From NCBI GenBank assembly GCA_963661545.1, contig CAVLCU010000034.1:1-20006 (forward strand): a stretch of DNA of 20,006 nucleotides. Reading direction: 5' to 3'. The notes beneath the pieces are model-generated. The model made no database searches. It had not been told where the DNA came from and saw only the letters and a program-made list of their open reading frames with translations. The DNA comes from Scatomonas sp963661545 (GTDB lineage Bacteria; Bacillota; Clostridia; Lachnospirales; Lachnospiraceae). Below, in pieces: positions 5,233-12,497 of this stretch (positions are counted from its first letter, which is position 1; each line of letters opens with the position of its first letter). The translations under genes were made by a program, and so were the position numbers.

Positions 5233-6621
5233 GTGCCAGTAAATGAGAGCATGATAAAGGACATCGTACAAGAAGTGATGGCTAAGATGCAGCTGTCAGA
5301 GACTTCCAGCGGGAAGCTGGGTATCTTCAAAGATATGAACGAGGCCATTGAGGCTGCCAAGAAGGCCCAAAAGGTTGTACGGAATATGTCTTTGGATCAA
5401 AGAGAGAAGATTATTTCCGCTATTCGGAGGAAAACCCATGAAAATGCAGAGCTGATGGCTCGGCTGGCGGTAGATGAGACCGGCATGGGGAATGTAGGAC
5501 ATAAGATCCTGAAGAATCATCTGGTGGCGGATAAGACGCCGGGCACGGAGGATCTGCATACTCAGGCCTGGTCCGGAGATCGGGGCCTGACCCTGATCGA
5601 GATGGGACCCTTTGGGGTCATCGGTGCTATCACACCCTGCACCAATCCCCAGGAGACCGTGATCTGCAATACCATAGGCATGCTGGCCGGAGGAAATACG
5701 GTGGTATTCAACCCCCATCCCCAGGCCATCAAGACCTCCATATTTGCCATTAACATGCTGAATGAGGCTTCCCTGGAAGCAGGAGGACCGGCAAATATTG
5801 CTGTCACTGTTGAGAAGCCTACCCTGGAGACCAGCGGCATCATGATGAAGCATAAGGATATTCATCTGATCGCTGCCACCGGAGGCCCGGGAGTGGTAAC
5901 CGCCGTGCTTTCCTCCGGCAAGAGGGGCATTGGCGCAGGAGCAGGCAATCCTCCGGCTTTGGTAGATGAGACGGCAGATATCCGTAAAGCAGCAGAGGAC
6001 ATTGTCAATGGCTGTACCTTTGACAACAACCTTCCCTGCATCGCGGAGAAGGAAGTGGTTGCCTTGTCCCCCATCATAGATGAGCTGATTCACTACATGG
6101 TAACAGAGCAGGGCTGCTATCTGGCTTCCAAGGAGGAGCAGGAGGCCCTGACCGCTACGGTGATGAAGGACGGAAGATTGAACCGCAAGTGCGTGGGACG
6201 TTCTGCCAAGGTTCTGCTGAGCATGATCGGTGTAGAGGTTCCGGACAACATTCGCTGTATCATTTTCGAAGGCCCCAAGGAGCATCCGCTGATTACCACA
6301 GAGCTCATGATGCCCATCCTTGGTATTGTTCGGGCCAAGGACTTCGAGGATGCGGTGGAGCAGGCCGTATGGCTGGAGCATGGCAACCGCCATTCCGCCC
6401 ATATCCACTCTAAGAATGTAGACCGTATTACCAGATATGCAAGAGAGATTGATACGGCAATCCTGGTAAAGAATGGCCCCTCCTATTCCGCCCTGGGATT
6501 CGGCGGAGAGGGCTTCTGTACCTTTACCATTGCCAGCAGAACCGGTGAAGGTCTCACCAGTGCCCAGTCCTTTACCAAGAGAAGACGTTGTGTCATGGTA
6601 GACAGCCTGTGCATTCGCTAA
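5233..6621 (+). CDS. pduP: CoA-acylating aldehyde dehydrogenase, PduP type
   Basis: The 462-residue enzyme converts an aldehyde (here probably L-lactaldehyde) with CoA and NAD to the acyl-CoA and NADH. The catalytic Cys269 sits in FDNNLPCIAEKEV, the PduP/EutE signature. PFGVIGAITPCTNPQETV (126-143) and the glycine-rich ATGGPGVV (215-222) shape the cofactor site. The first 20 residues (with SMIKDIVQEVMAKMQ) form the amphipathic encapsulation helix seen on PduP, joined by a short Ser/Gly linker. It begins with GTG at 5233, supported by AAGGAGGG at 5217-5224. Length is the family norm. It follows the aldolase by 19 bases, so substrate would be handed on inside the shell. Confidence 0.94.
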   Translation: MPVNESMIKDIVQEVMAKMQLSETSSGKLGIFKDMNEAIEAAKKAQKVVRNMSLDQREKIISAIRRKTHENAELMARLAVDETGMGNVGHKILKNHLVADKTPGTEDLHTQAWSGDRGLTLIEMGPFGVIGAITPCTNPQETVICNTIGMLAGGNTVVFNPHPQAIKTSIFAINMLNEASLEAGGPANIAVTVEKPTLETSGIMMKHKDIHLIAATGGPGVVTAVLSSGKRGIGAGAGNPPALVDETADIRKAAEDIVNGCTFDNNLPCIAEKEVVALSPIIDELIHYMVTEQGCYLASKEEQEALTATVMKDGRLNRKCVGRSAKVLLSMIGVEVPDNIRCIIFEGPKEHPLITTELMMPILGIVRAKDFEDAVEQAVWLEHGNRHSAHIHSKNVDRITRYAREIDTAILVKNGPSYSALGFGGEGFCTFTIASRTGEGLTSAQSFTKRRRCVMVDSLCIR

Positions 6622-6649
6622 GGCCGGGAAGCAGGAGGTAGAACAGAGA

Positions 6650-7867
6650 ATGGATATGAATTCAGCCAATATCGAAGAGATTGTAAAACAAGTTCTGGCA
6701 GGCATGGCCGGTGGACAGACAGCCGCTCCGGCTTCTGCAGGGGCATCCGGGGACATCCCCAAGACAGCCCATGTGGCTATGCTGACTGCCCTGGAACATT
6801 ATGATATCAAGGAATTCCCCATGCCTGAGGTGGGGGATGACGACATCCTGGTCAAGGTAGAGGGCTGCGGCATCTGCGGTACAGATGCCCATGAGTTTAA
6901 GAGAGATCCCTTTGGCCTGATCCCCGTTGCCCTGGGACATGAGGGTACCGGAGAGATCGTCAAGATGGGCAAGAATGTTAAGAAGGACAGCGCCGGCAAG
7001 GAGGTCAAGCTGGGAGATAAGATCGTAACCTGCATGATCTTCAAGGATGATCCCGAGATTACCATGTTCGATCTGAACAAACAGAACGTTGGCGGCGCAG
7101 ATGTCTATGGACTTTTGCCTGACGATGAAGTACACTTAAATGGATGGTTCTCGGATTATATCCTGATCCGGGGAGGTTCCTTCGGAAGTACCTTCTTCAA
7201 TGTCAGCGATCTGGATCTGAAGTCCCGGATCCTCATTGAGCCCTGTGCCGTGCTGGTACATGCAGTAGAGAGAGCCAAGACCACCAATATCCTTCGCTTC
7301 AACAGCAGGGTAGTGGTACAGGGCTGCGGTCCCATCGGTCTGATCTGTATTGCCGTGCTGCGGACCATGGGAATTCAGAATATTGTAGCCGTAGACGGCA
7401 ATGCCCAGCGCCTGGAATTTGCCAAGAAGATGGGTGCCTTTGATACGGTGAACTTCATGGAATATAAGGGCATTGATGCCCTGTCAGGAGCTGTAAAGGA
7501 AGCCTTTGGCGGACATCTGGCAGACTTTGCCTTCCAGTGCACCGGTTCTCCTGTAGCTCATGCCAATATTTATCACTTTATCCGCAACGGCGGAGGTCTG
7601 TGCGAGTTGGGATTCTTCATCAATGGCGGCGATGCCACCATCAATCCCCACTTTGACCTGTGCTCCAAAGAGATTAATCTGGTAGGCAGCTGGGTATATA
7701 CCCTGCGGGATTATGCTACCACCTTTGACTTCCTCAAGAGGGCTAAGGCCATCGGGCTTCCCATGGATGACCTGATTACCCATACCTTCCCCTTGGAGGA
7801 GATCAATGAGGCCCATCAGACCAATCTGGCTCAGAAGGGTCTGAAGATTGCCATCATTAACAAATAA
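6650..7867 (+). CDS. Zinc-type (MDR) alcohol dehydrogenase with N-terminal encapsulation peptide
   Basis: The 405-residue protein is a medium-chain dehydrogenase/reductase. Catalytic zinc ligands are visible as Cys76 in CGICGTD and His97-Glu98 in GHEGTG; the Rossmann fold shows GCGPIG near residue 225. The four-Cys structural-zinc lobe of classical members is absent. Residues 4-20 (NIEEIVKQVLAGMA) form an encapsulation helix followed by an Ala/Gly/Pro linker to about 38. It would reduce lactaldehyde to 1,2-propanediol and return the NADH made by the aldehyde dehydrogenase to NAD inside the compartment. The classical pdu alcohol dehydrogenase (PduQ) is an unrelated iron type. ATG 6650 lies 11 bases after AGGAGG; ATG 6656 is a weaker alternative. 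Confidence 0.9.
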   Translation: MDMNSANIEEIVKQVLAGMAGGQTAAPASAGASGDIPKTAHVAMLTALEHYDIKEFPMPEVGDDDILVKVEGCGICGTDAHEFKRDPFGLIPVALGHEGTGEIVKMGKNVKKDSAGKEVKLGDKIVTCMIFKDDPEITMFDLNKQNVGGADVYGLLPDDEVHLNGWFSDYILIRGGSFGSTFFNVSDLDLKSRILIEPCAVLVHAVERAKTTNILRFNSRVVVQGCGPIGLICIAVLRTMGIQNIVAVDGNAQRLEFAKKMGAFDTVNFMEYKGIDALSGAVKEAFGGHLADFAFQCTGSPVAHANIYHFIRNGGGLCELGFFINGGDATINPHFDLCSKEINLVGSWVYTLRDYATTFDFLKRAKAIGLPMDDLITHTFPLEEINEAHQTNLAQKGLKIAIINK

Positions 7868-7881
7868 TAAGGAGCAGGACA

Positions 7882-8199
7882 ATGGCACAAGCCGTAGGAA
7901 TTCTGGAGGTCTTCGGGCTGACAGCAGCCTTTGTGGCCGGGGATGCCGGCTGTAAGGCAGCCAATGTCACTCTGGAGGTTTTTGATAAGAATAAGCCTGC
8001 ACATGCAGATGAACTGCCGGTTCCCTTACTGGTTACCATTAAGTACAGGGGCAGCGTTGCAGACGTAACAGCGGCCGTGGAGGCCGGCGTTGAAGCGGCC
8101 AAGGCCATCAGCGGTGTGGTTACCTACCACGTCATCCCCAATCCCGATGATCCGGGAGTAGAGAAGATGCTGAAAATCAGCGCATTGGATAAGTTTTAA
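7882..8199 (+). CDS. BMC-H shell protein 1
   Basis: The 105-residue single BMC domain begins AVGILEVFGLTAAFVAGDAG and ends with THVIPNP-like YHVIPNP. It departs from the standard PduA/PduJ pattern by a longer and more polar segment after the second strand (VFDKNKPAHADELPVPLL), where others have about six residues before 'GLVTV'. This region faces the hexamer rim or pore, so this protein may form hexamers with a different opening. AAGGAG at 7869-7874 serves ATG 7882, 14 bases after the alcohol dehydrogenase stop. It was not matched to a named pdu or eut paralogue. Confidence 0.88.
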   Translation: MAQAVGILEVFGLTAAFVAGDAGCKAANVTLEVFDKNKPAHADELPVPLLVTIKYRGSVADVTAAVEAGVEAAKAISGVVTYHVIPNPDDPGVEKMLKISALDKF

Positions 8200-8219
8200 T
8201 CGTTCAGGAGGATAGAAGA

Positions 8220-8501
8220 ATGGCAAAGGAAGCATTAGGAATGGTAGAGACGAGAGGTCTGACTGCTGCAATTGAGGCGGCAGATGCCATGACAAAGGCA
8301 GCAGAGGTAACCCTGATTGGAACCGAGAAGATCGGATCCGGATTGGTAACCGTTATGGTTCGCGGTGATGTAGGCGCTGTAAATGCAGCGGTAGAGAGCG
8401 GAAGCGCAGCAGCCTCCAGACTGGGCGAGCTGGTAGCTACCCATGTCATCCCCAGACCCCATGAGGATGTGGAGAAGATCCTGCCCAATAACCTTGCCTA
8501 A
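8220..8501 (+). CDS. BMC-H shell protein 2 (PduA/PduJ/EutM-like)
   Basis: The 93-residue protein is a standard hexameric BMC-H unit: EALGMVETRGLTAAIEAADA, then the pore-side KIGSGLVTVMVRGD and the closing ATHVIPRPH. The length is that of PduJ and EutM, the main facet proteins of their shells. GGAGG at about 8207-8211 serves ATG 8220. Its core is nearly identical to that of the fourth BMC-H protein (9117-9395), at DNA level too over the stretch encoding EKIGSGLVTVMVRGDVGAV. Together these two are probably the bulk facet tiles. Confidence 0.93.
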   Translation: MAKEALGMVETRGLTAAIEAADAMTKAAEVTLIGTEKIGSGLVTVMVRGDVGAVNAAVESGSAAASRLGELVATHVIPRPHEDVEKILPNNLA

Positions 8502-8520
8502 TCTAAGGAGCTGATCATCC

Positions 8521-8832
8521 ATGGGAAACGCATATGGCTTTGTTGAGATTACAGGTGTAGTTGCTGCGATGGATGCGGTGGACATCATGGGCAAGACGGC
8601 AGATGTGCACCTGGCCTCCTGGGAAAGGAAGCTGGGAGGCAGGCTGGTCACCCTGATTATCGAGGGAGATGTATCAGCAGTGCGCACGGCGGTAGACGCA
8701 GCAGTGGAAAAAGCGATCAAAAAACCTGCATGTCATGCGGTCATTGCCAATCCTCATGAGGAGATAGTCAAGCTAGTCCAGTTAAGCGCAAGCAGATGGA
8801 GAACAGTAGGAGACTACGCATGGCGGAAATAA
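8521..8832 (+). CDS. BMC-H shell protein 3 (divergent)
   Basis: The 103-residue protein is a single BMC domain: YGFVEITGVVAAMDAVDIMG, GGRLVTLIIEGDVSAVRTAV, then CHAVIANPHEEIV. Compared with its neighbours the pore-side stretch is altered (WERKLGGRL for GTEKIGSGL) and the C-terminus carries a basic, tryptophan-containing tail (SRWRTVGDYAWRK). AAGGAG at 8505-8510 serves ATG 8521. Its 3' end overlaps the start of the next gene by 13 bases, suggesting translational coupling. A minor shell hexamer with its own pore chemistry is likely; the transported compound is unknown. Confidence 0.88.
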   Translation: MGNAYGFVEITGVVAAMDAVDIMGKTADVHLASWERKLGGRLVTLIIEGDVSAVRTAVDAAVEKAIKKPACHAVIANPHEEIVKLVQLSASRWRTVGDYAWRK

Positions 8833-9395
8833 AGAAAACAAAGATAAGCGAGACTGAGGATCCGGTTCAGCCGGTGACACCGGCTGAGAAGCCCGCCACT
8901 GAACCGGAATCAGCGACAGAACTGGCAGCGCCCTCAGGAAAAAACGACAGGAAGGCGACGGTGGAGTCCTCGCCATCTGTGGAGACCGCCGGGAAGGCCA
9001 TGGCTGAGCCCTCACAAGCTGTGGAGACTGCCAAGAAGGCTTCGGCTGAGTCCACAACTACGAAACAGACAATCGAAGAGAAGATAGAGACAGACAGTCA
9101 CAAGGAGGAAAAAAAGATGACACAGGAAGCACTGGGAATGGTGGAGACCAGAGGACTGGTAGCTGCAGTGGAAGCAGCAGATGCTATGTGCAAGGCGGCC
9201 AATGTAGTTCTCATTGGAACGGAGAAGATCGGATCCGGACTGGTAACCGTTATGGTTCGCGGCGATGTAGGAGCCGTAAAGTCAGCCGTTGAAGCAGGGG
9301 CCAACAATGCCGGAAGACTGGGCGAGCTGGTTGCAACTCATGTCATTCCCAGACCTCATACTGATGTGGAGATGATCCTTCCCAAATTAAAGTAA
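8820..9395 (+). CDS. BMC-H shell protein 4 with a long repetitive N-terminal extension and an internal start
   Basis: The full frame from ATG 8820 encodes 191 residues. The last 92 are a standard BMC-H domain (EALGMVETRGLVAAVEAADA to ATHVIPRPH), nearly the same as shell protein 2. The first 99 or so are rich in Ala, Glu, Lys, Pro, Ser and Thr, without hydrophobic core residues, and include degenerate 14-residue repeats (SVETAGKAMAEPSQ then AVETAKKASAESTT), so they are probably disordered. TAGGAG at about 8806-8811 supports ATG 8820, and an in-frame ATG at 8796 inside the previous gene is less likely. A second, stronger site (AAGGAGG, 9102-9108) precedes an in-frame ATG at 9117 that starts exactly at the BMC domain. 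Both a long and a short (92-residue) protein are therefore expected. Confidence 0.85.
   Translation: MAEIKKTKISETEDPVQPVTPAEKPATEPESATELAAPSGKNDRKATVESSPSVETAGKAMAEPSQAVETAKKASAESTTTKQTIEEKIETDSHKEEKKMTQEALGMVETRGLVAAVEAADAMCKAANVVLIGTEKIGSGLVTVMVRGDVGAVKSAVEAGANNAGRLGELVATHVIPRPHTDVEMILPKLK
9102..9119 (+). promoter_or_regulatory. Internal ribosome binding site and start for the short form of shell protein 4
   Basis: AAGGAGG (9102-9108), an eight-base A-rich spacer, then ATG (9117-9119). This is a better site than the one for the long form, so the plain 92-residue shell protein is probably the major product. Confidence 0.75.
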
Positions 9396-9411
9396 TAAAG
9401 GGGGGATCGCA

Positions 9412-10059
9412 TTGAATACAGAGAATATTGAAGCAATCACTCGCATGGTGGTGGAGGCCCTTCAGCAGAAGGAGACCTCTCAGCAGGGTTTCCTGGTTCC
9501 GGTAGGGGTATCTGCCCGGCATGTGCACCTGACCCAGGAGCATGTGGAAGTGCTTTTCGGACCAGGCTATCAGCTGACCAGGCAGAAAGATCTGATGGGA
9601 GGGCAATTTGCCTCCAATGAGAAGGTAACCCTGGTGGGATTGAAGCTGCGGGCTATTGAGAATGTCCGCATCCTGGGACCGGTTCGCAAGGCCTCCCAGG
9701 TAGAGATATCCGCTACAGATGCGATTAAGTTGGGAATTAAGGCTCCCATCCGGGAATCCGGGGATATCGCAGGCAGCGCTCCCATCGCTCTGGTGGGACC
9801 CCAAGGTGCCCTTTACCTGAAGGAAGGCTGCATCGTAGCCATGCGGCATATCCATATGTCACCCAAGGATGCTCAGGCAGCCGGTGTTCATAATGGAGAT
9901 ATCGTGTCCGTAAAGGCGGACAATGCCAGAGGGACTGTCTTTGACCAGGTCAAGATTCGTGTCGATGACAGCTTTACCCTGGAGATGCATATTGATACCG
10001 ATGAGGCCAATGCAGCTCAGATTCATCAGAATGATACCGTCATGATGATCAAGGGCTGA
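9412..10059 (+). CDS. pduL: PduL-type phosphotransacylase
   Basis: The 215-residue enzyme moves the acyl group from CoA to phosphate, here probably lactoyl-CoA to lactoyl-phosphate, freeing CoA inside the compartment. Both PduL domains show their zinc-binding histidines: His37 and His39 in SARHVHLT, and His146 and His148 in MRHIHMSP. Residues 3-20 (NIEAITRMVVEALQQ) form an amphipathic encapsulation helix as in BMC-bound PduL. The start is a TTG at 9412, supported by AAGGGGGG at about 9398-9405. Length is the family norm. No acetate/propionate kinase lies in the window, so the acyl-phosphate must be used by a kinase encoded elsewhere. Confidence 0.93.
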   Translation: MNTENIEAITRMVVEALQQKETSQQGFLVPVGVSARHVHLTQEHVEVLFGPGYQLTRQKDLMGGQFASNEKVTLVGLKLRAIENVRILGPVRKASQVEISATDAIKLGIKAPIRESGDIAGSAPIALVGPQGALYLKEGCIVAMRHIHMSPKDAQAAGVHNGDIVSVKADNARGTVFDQVKIRVDDSFTLEMHIDTDEANAAQIHQNDTVMMIKG

Positions 10060-10267
10060 TGCAAGGAATTCGATCAGGCGGAACCGCTGCCGGAGAACCA
10101 AAGTCCGGCGGCAGTCCCGCTTGTTCGGCAAATATCGGCAGAATTTGCAGCAAAGAGGGAATGGACATCCGCAAGGGCTCCCCCTGCTTTTGCAGCCAAG
10201 GCAGCCAGTCCATGGTTGAATTGGCTCGAAAGCAGAGGACGGATCCGAACAGGGGACGGAGGAAATT
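10060..10267 (+). other. 208-base spacer inside the operon, with a hairpin
   Basis: This is the only long gap in an otherwise tightly packed gene run. GCTGCCGGA (10086-10094) pairs with TCCGGCGGC (10104-10112), one G-T pair, around a 9-base loop; no T-run follows. A 70-codon frame overlaps the pduL stop (TGATG at 10057-10061) and runs to 10271. It has no ribosome binding site of its own and a Gly/Ser/Cys/Arg-rich composition unlike known BMC proteins. I do not call it a gene, though coupled translation cannot be excluded. An mRNA-processing or stability element is the other reading. Confidence 0.4.
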
Positions 10268-10534
10268 ATGATAGCGGGAAAAGTTGTTGGAAGTCTGGTT
10301 TCTACCAGAAAAAGCGAGAAATTGGTGGGAAATAAGTTTATGATTGTAGAACCCTTGCGTCATATGCAGGGGGATACCCGCCAGATTATCGCCATTGATA
10401 ATATCGGAGCCGGTATCGGTGAGTATGTTATCGTTGCCCAGGGAAGTGCGGCCCGGATCGGCTGCGATCTGGAGAGGGCACCGGTGGACGCTGCCATTGT
10501 GGGAATTATTGACGATGGGGGTATCTTAGAGTAA
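10268..10534 (+). CDS. eutN: EutN/CcmL-type BMC-P vertex protein
   Basis: The 88-residue protein has the EutN/CcmL signature: MIAGKVVGSLVSTRKSEKLV at the front, then 'NKFMIVEPL', 'AIDNIGAGIGEYVIVAQGSAAR' and 'APVDAAIVGIID'. Such proteins form pentamers that close the twelve vertices of the shell. Length is typical. GGAGG at about 10258-10262 precedes ATG 10268. It is the only BMC-P gene in the window, which fits a shell that needs just 60 vertex subunits. Confidence 0.95.
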   Translation: MIAGKVVGSLVSTRKSEKLVGNKFMIVEPLRHMQGDTRQIIAIDNIGAGIGEYVIVAQGSAARIGCDLERAPVDAAIVGIIDDGGILE

Positions 10535-10589
10535 CTGTCCATGGCTGCCCATGCAGCCGTCACAGGAAAGGAAAGAATGGAGAAGGGGC

Positions 10590-11915
10590 ATGGATATCAA
10601 AGAGTTACAGAAAATTGTCCGTGAAGGCGGAGTAGTCGGTGCCGGAGGCGCCGGATTTCCCACGTATGCCAAGTTGGATGAACGCGCAGAAACCATTCTT
10701 CTGAACTGCGCGGAATGCGAGCCCCTGCTGAAGCTGCATCGGCAGCTGATGGAGAAGCACGCCTATGAGATTATGAAGGCATTTCATAGGGTAGCGCAGA
10801 TCGTGGGAGCCAAGGAGGCCATCATCGGGATCAAAAGATCCTACGAAGCCGCAGTAAAGGCCTTACAGCAATATATCGGGGAATTTCCCGAGATGCGGAT
10901 TGCCCTCCTGCAGGAGGTTTATCCCATGGGAGATGAGGTGGTTCTGATCTATGAGGCCACCCACAAGGTAGTACGGCCTGGCGGCCTTCCCATTGAGGAG
11001 GGGGTAGCGGTCTTCAATGTGGAGACCATGTACAACATTTACAATGCCGTCGAGCATCAGAAGCCGGTCACCAGCAAGCTGGTATCTGTGGTAGCTGAGG
11101 TGGAGAATCCGGTAACCGTCCGGGTTCCCCTGGGCTGTACCATGGATGATGCAGTTGCCCTGGCAGGGGGTGCCACGGTGAAGGATCCGGTCTATTTTGT
11201 GGGGGGTCCCATGATGGGCTTTATCGGATCCGGTTCCCAGCCCATTACCAAGACCACCAATGCCATATTGGTTCTTCCCCAAGACCATAATATCGTGATG
11301 AAGAAGCGCAGAAAGACTTCCATTGATCTTTTGCGGGCTGCTTCCATCTGCTGCCAGTGTGAGGACTGCACCAATATGTGTCCCCGGCATGCCCTGGGGC
11401 ATCCCATTACCCCTCATATGTTCATGCGGTCGGCTTCCAATCAGGATTTTCAGAATCTGAATCCCTTCTTGCATACCTTCTTCTGCTCCTCCTGTGGGGT
11501 ATGCGAGATGTATGCCTGTCCCCAGAGTCTGGCGCCCCGGTCTTTGATCGCAGATTATAAGGCAGGCTTGCGCAAGAATGGGGTAAAGCCACCCCAGGTA
11601 AGTCCCGCCCCGGTTACCAAGGGCAGGGAGTACCAGAAGGTTCCGGAGGAGCGCCTGATGGCCAGACTGGGCCTGACCCCCTACGACAAGCCAGCTCCCC
11701 TGGATGATGAAGTGGTGCCCATGAAGGCCGTGAAGGTGCTTCTAAGCCAGCATATCGGAGCACCGGCTCAGCCTGTTGTCAAGGTGGGAGATATGGTAAG
11801 TGAGGGGCAGGTCATTGCAGAACCGGCCAAGGGCTTAAGTGTATACATCCACGCCTCCATCAGCGGCCGTGTCAATGAAGTTACCGGTACCTATATCGGA
11901 ATCATCAGCCAGTAG
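10590..11915 (+). CDS. pduS: PduS-type flavin/iron-sulfur electron-transfer protein
   Basis: The 441-residue protein is RnfC-like. GAGGAGFPTYAKL (18-28) and NCAECEPLL (39-47) mark the NADH/flavin-binding front domain. Two ferredoxin-type 4Fe-4S motifs follow: Cys254, 257, 260, 264 and Cys299, 302, 305, 310. The last 80 residues form a barrel-sandwich-like domain as in RnfC. PduS in pdu systems reduces cobalamin; there is no B12 enzyme here, so passing electrons from NADH to the shell protein PduT and out of the compartment is more likely. ATG 10590 is chosen because GGAGAAGGGG lies just upstream; an in-frame ATG at 10551 has no site. PduT follows after 17 bases. Confidence 0.92.
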   Translation: MDIKELQKIVREGGVVGAGGAGFPTYAKLDERAETILLNCAECEPLLKLHRQLMEKHAYEIMKAFHRVAQIVGAKEAIIGIKRSYEAAVKALQQYIGEFPEMRIALLQEVYPMGDEVVLIYEATHKVVRPGGLPIEEGVAVFNVETMYNIYNAVEHQKPVTSKLVSVVAEVENPVTVRVPLGCTMDDAVALAGGATVKDPVYFVGGPMMGFIGSGSQPITKTTNAILVLPQDHNIVMKKRRKTSIDLLRAASICCQCEDCTNMCPRHALGHPITPHMFMRSASNQDFQNLNPFLHTFFCSSCGVCEMYACPQSLAPRSLIADYKAGLRKNGVKPPQVSPAPVTKGREYQKVPEERLMARLGLTPYDKPAPLDDEVVPMKAVKVLLSQHIGAPAQPVVKVGDMVSEGQVIAEPAKGLSVYIHASISGRVNEVTGTYIGIISQ

Positions 11916-11932
11916 AAAGGACGAGTACTGTT

Positions 11933-12481
11933 ATGAGTAAGGCAATCGGAATGATCGAGTTCAAGACTGTGGCTGCAGGCATCACAGCCGCAGATACCAT
12001 GGTCAAAACCTCAGAAGTAGAGATCGTAGAAGCCCAGACAGTCTGTCCTGGGAAGTATATTGCTATTATTTCGGGAGATTTAAGCGCCGTCAAGGCAGCG
12101 GTGGAAGCTGCAGGAGCCGGGAATGAATCCCAGCTGATTGACAGCTTCGTGCTGGGCAATCCCCATGAATCCATTTTTCCCGCTATCTATGGCTCCTCCC
12201 AGATCGAGGAGGTCAGCGCCCTGGGGATTCTGGAGACCTTTGATGCGGCAGCCATCATAGAGGCAGCGGATATCGCTGCCAAGACCGCCATCGTGGATCT
12301 GATTGAGCTGCGGATCGCCAAGGGCATGTGCGGCAAGTCCTACATGCTCCTGACGGGAGAGGTTTCTGCCGTTGAGGCAGCCATTGAAAAGGCCAGGAAT
12401 CTGGTAGGGGAGAAGGGGATGTTCCTGGATTCCTCCGTCATCGCCCATCCCGACAGGAAGATGATTCGGACGATTCTGTAA
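11933..12481 (+). CDS. pduT: PduT-type BMC-T shell protein with pore cysteine
   Basis: The 182-residue protein holds two tandem BMC domains (about 1-90 and 94-182), which form trimers that mimic hexamers. Cys38 in VCPGKY corresponds in position and context to the Cys38 with which PduT trimers hold a 4Fe-4S cluster at the central pore. The second domain has a Cys at 132 (MCGKSY) in the equivalent loop. The gene directly follows pduS, supporting a pair that conducts electrons across the shell. AAGGACGAG-type ribosome binding sequence at about 11918-11926 precedes ATG 11933. Confidence 0.92.
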   Translation: MSKAIGMIEFKTVAAGITAADTMVKTSEVEIVEAQTVCPGKYIAIISGDLSAVKAAVEAAGAGNESQLIDSFVLGNPHESIFPAIYGSSQIEEVSALGILETFDAAAIIEAADIAAKTAIVDLIELRIAKGMCGKSYMLLTGEVSAVEAAIEKARNLVGEKGMFLDSSVIAHPDRKMIRTIL

Positions 12482-12497
12482 GAATGAGGACTGACTT

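Noticed and set aside
5296..6762. A 488-codon open frame on the minus strand opposite the aldehyde dehydrogenase
   Set aside because: It is antisense to an unmistakable PduP-type gene, has no recognisable motifs or ribosome binding site, and is explained by GC-biased codon use in the real gene.
10551..10589. An earlier ATG (10551) for PduS
   Set aside because: The extra residues have no family counterpart and no ribosome binding site precedes them, whereas ATG 10590 follows GGAGAAGGGG and begins at the family N-terminus.
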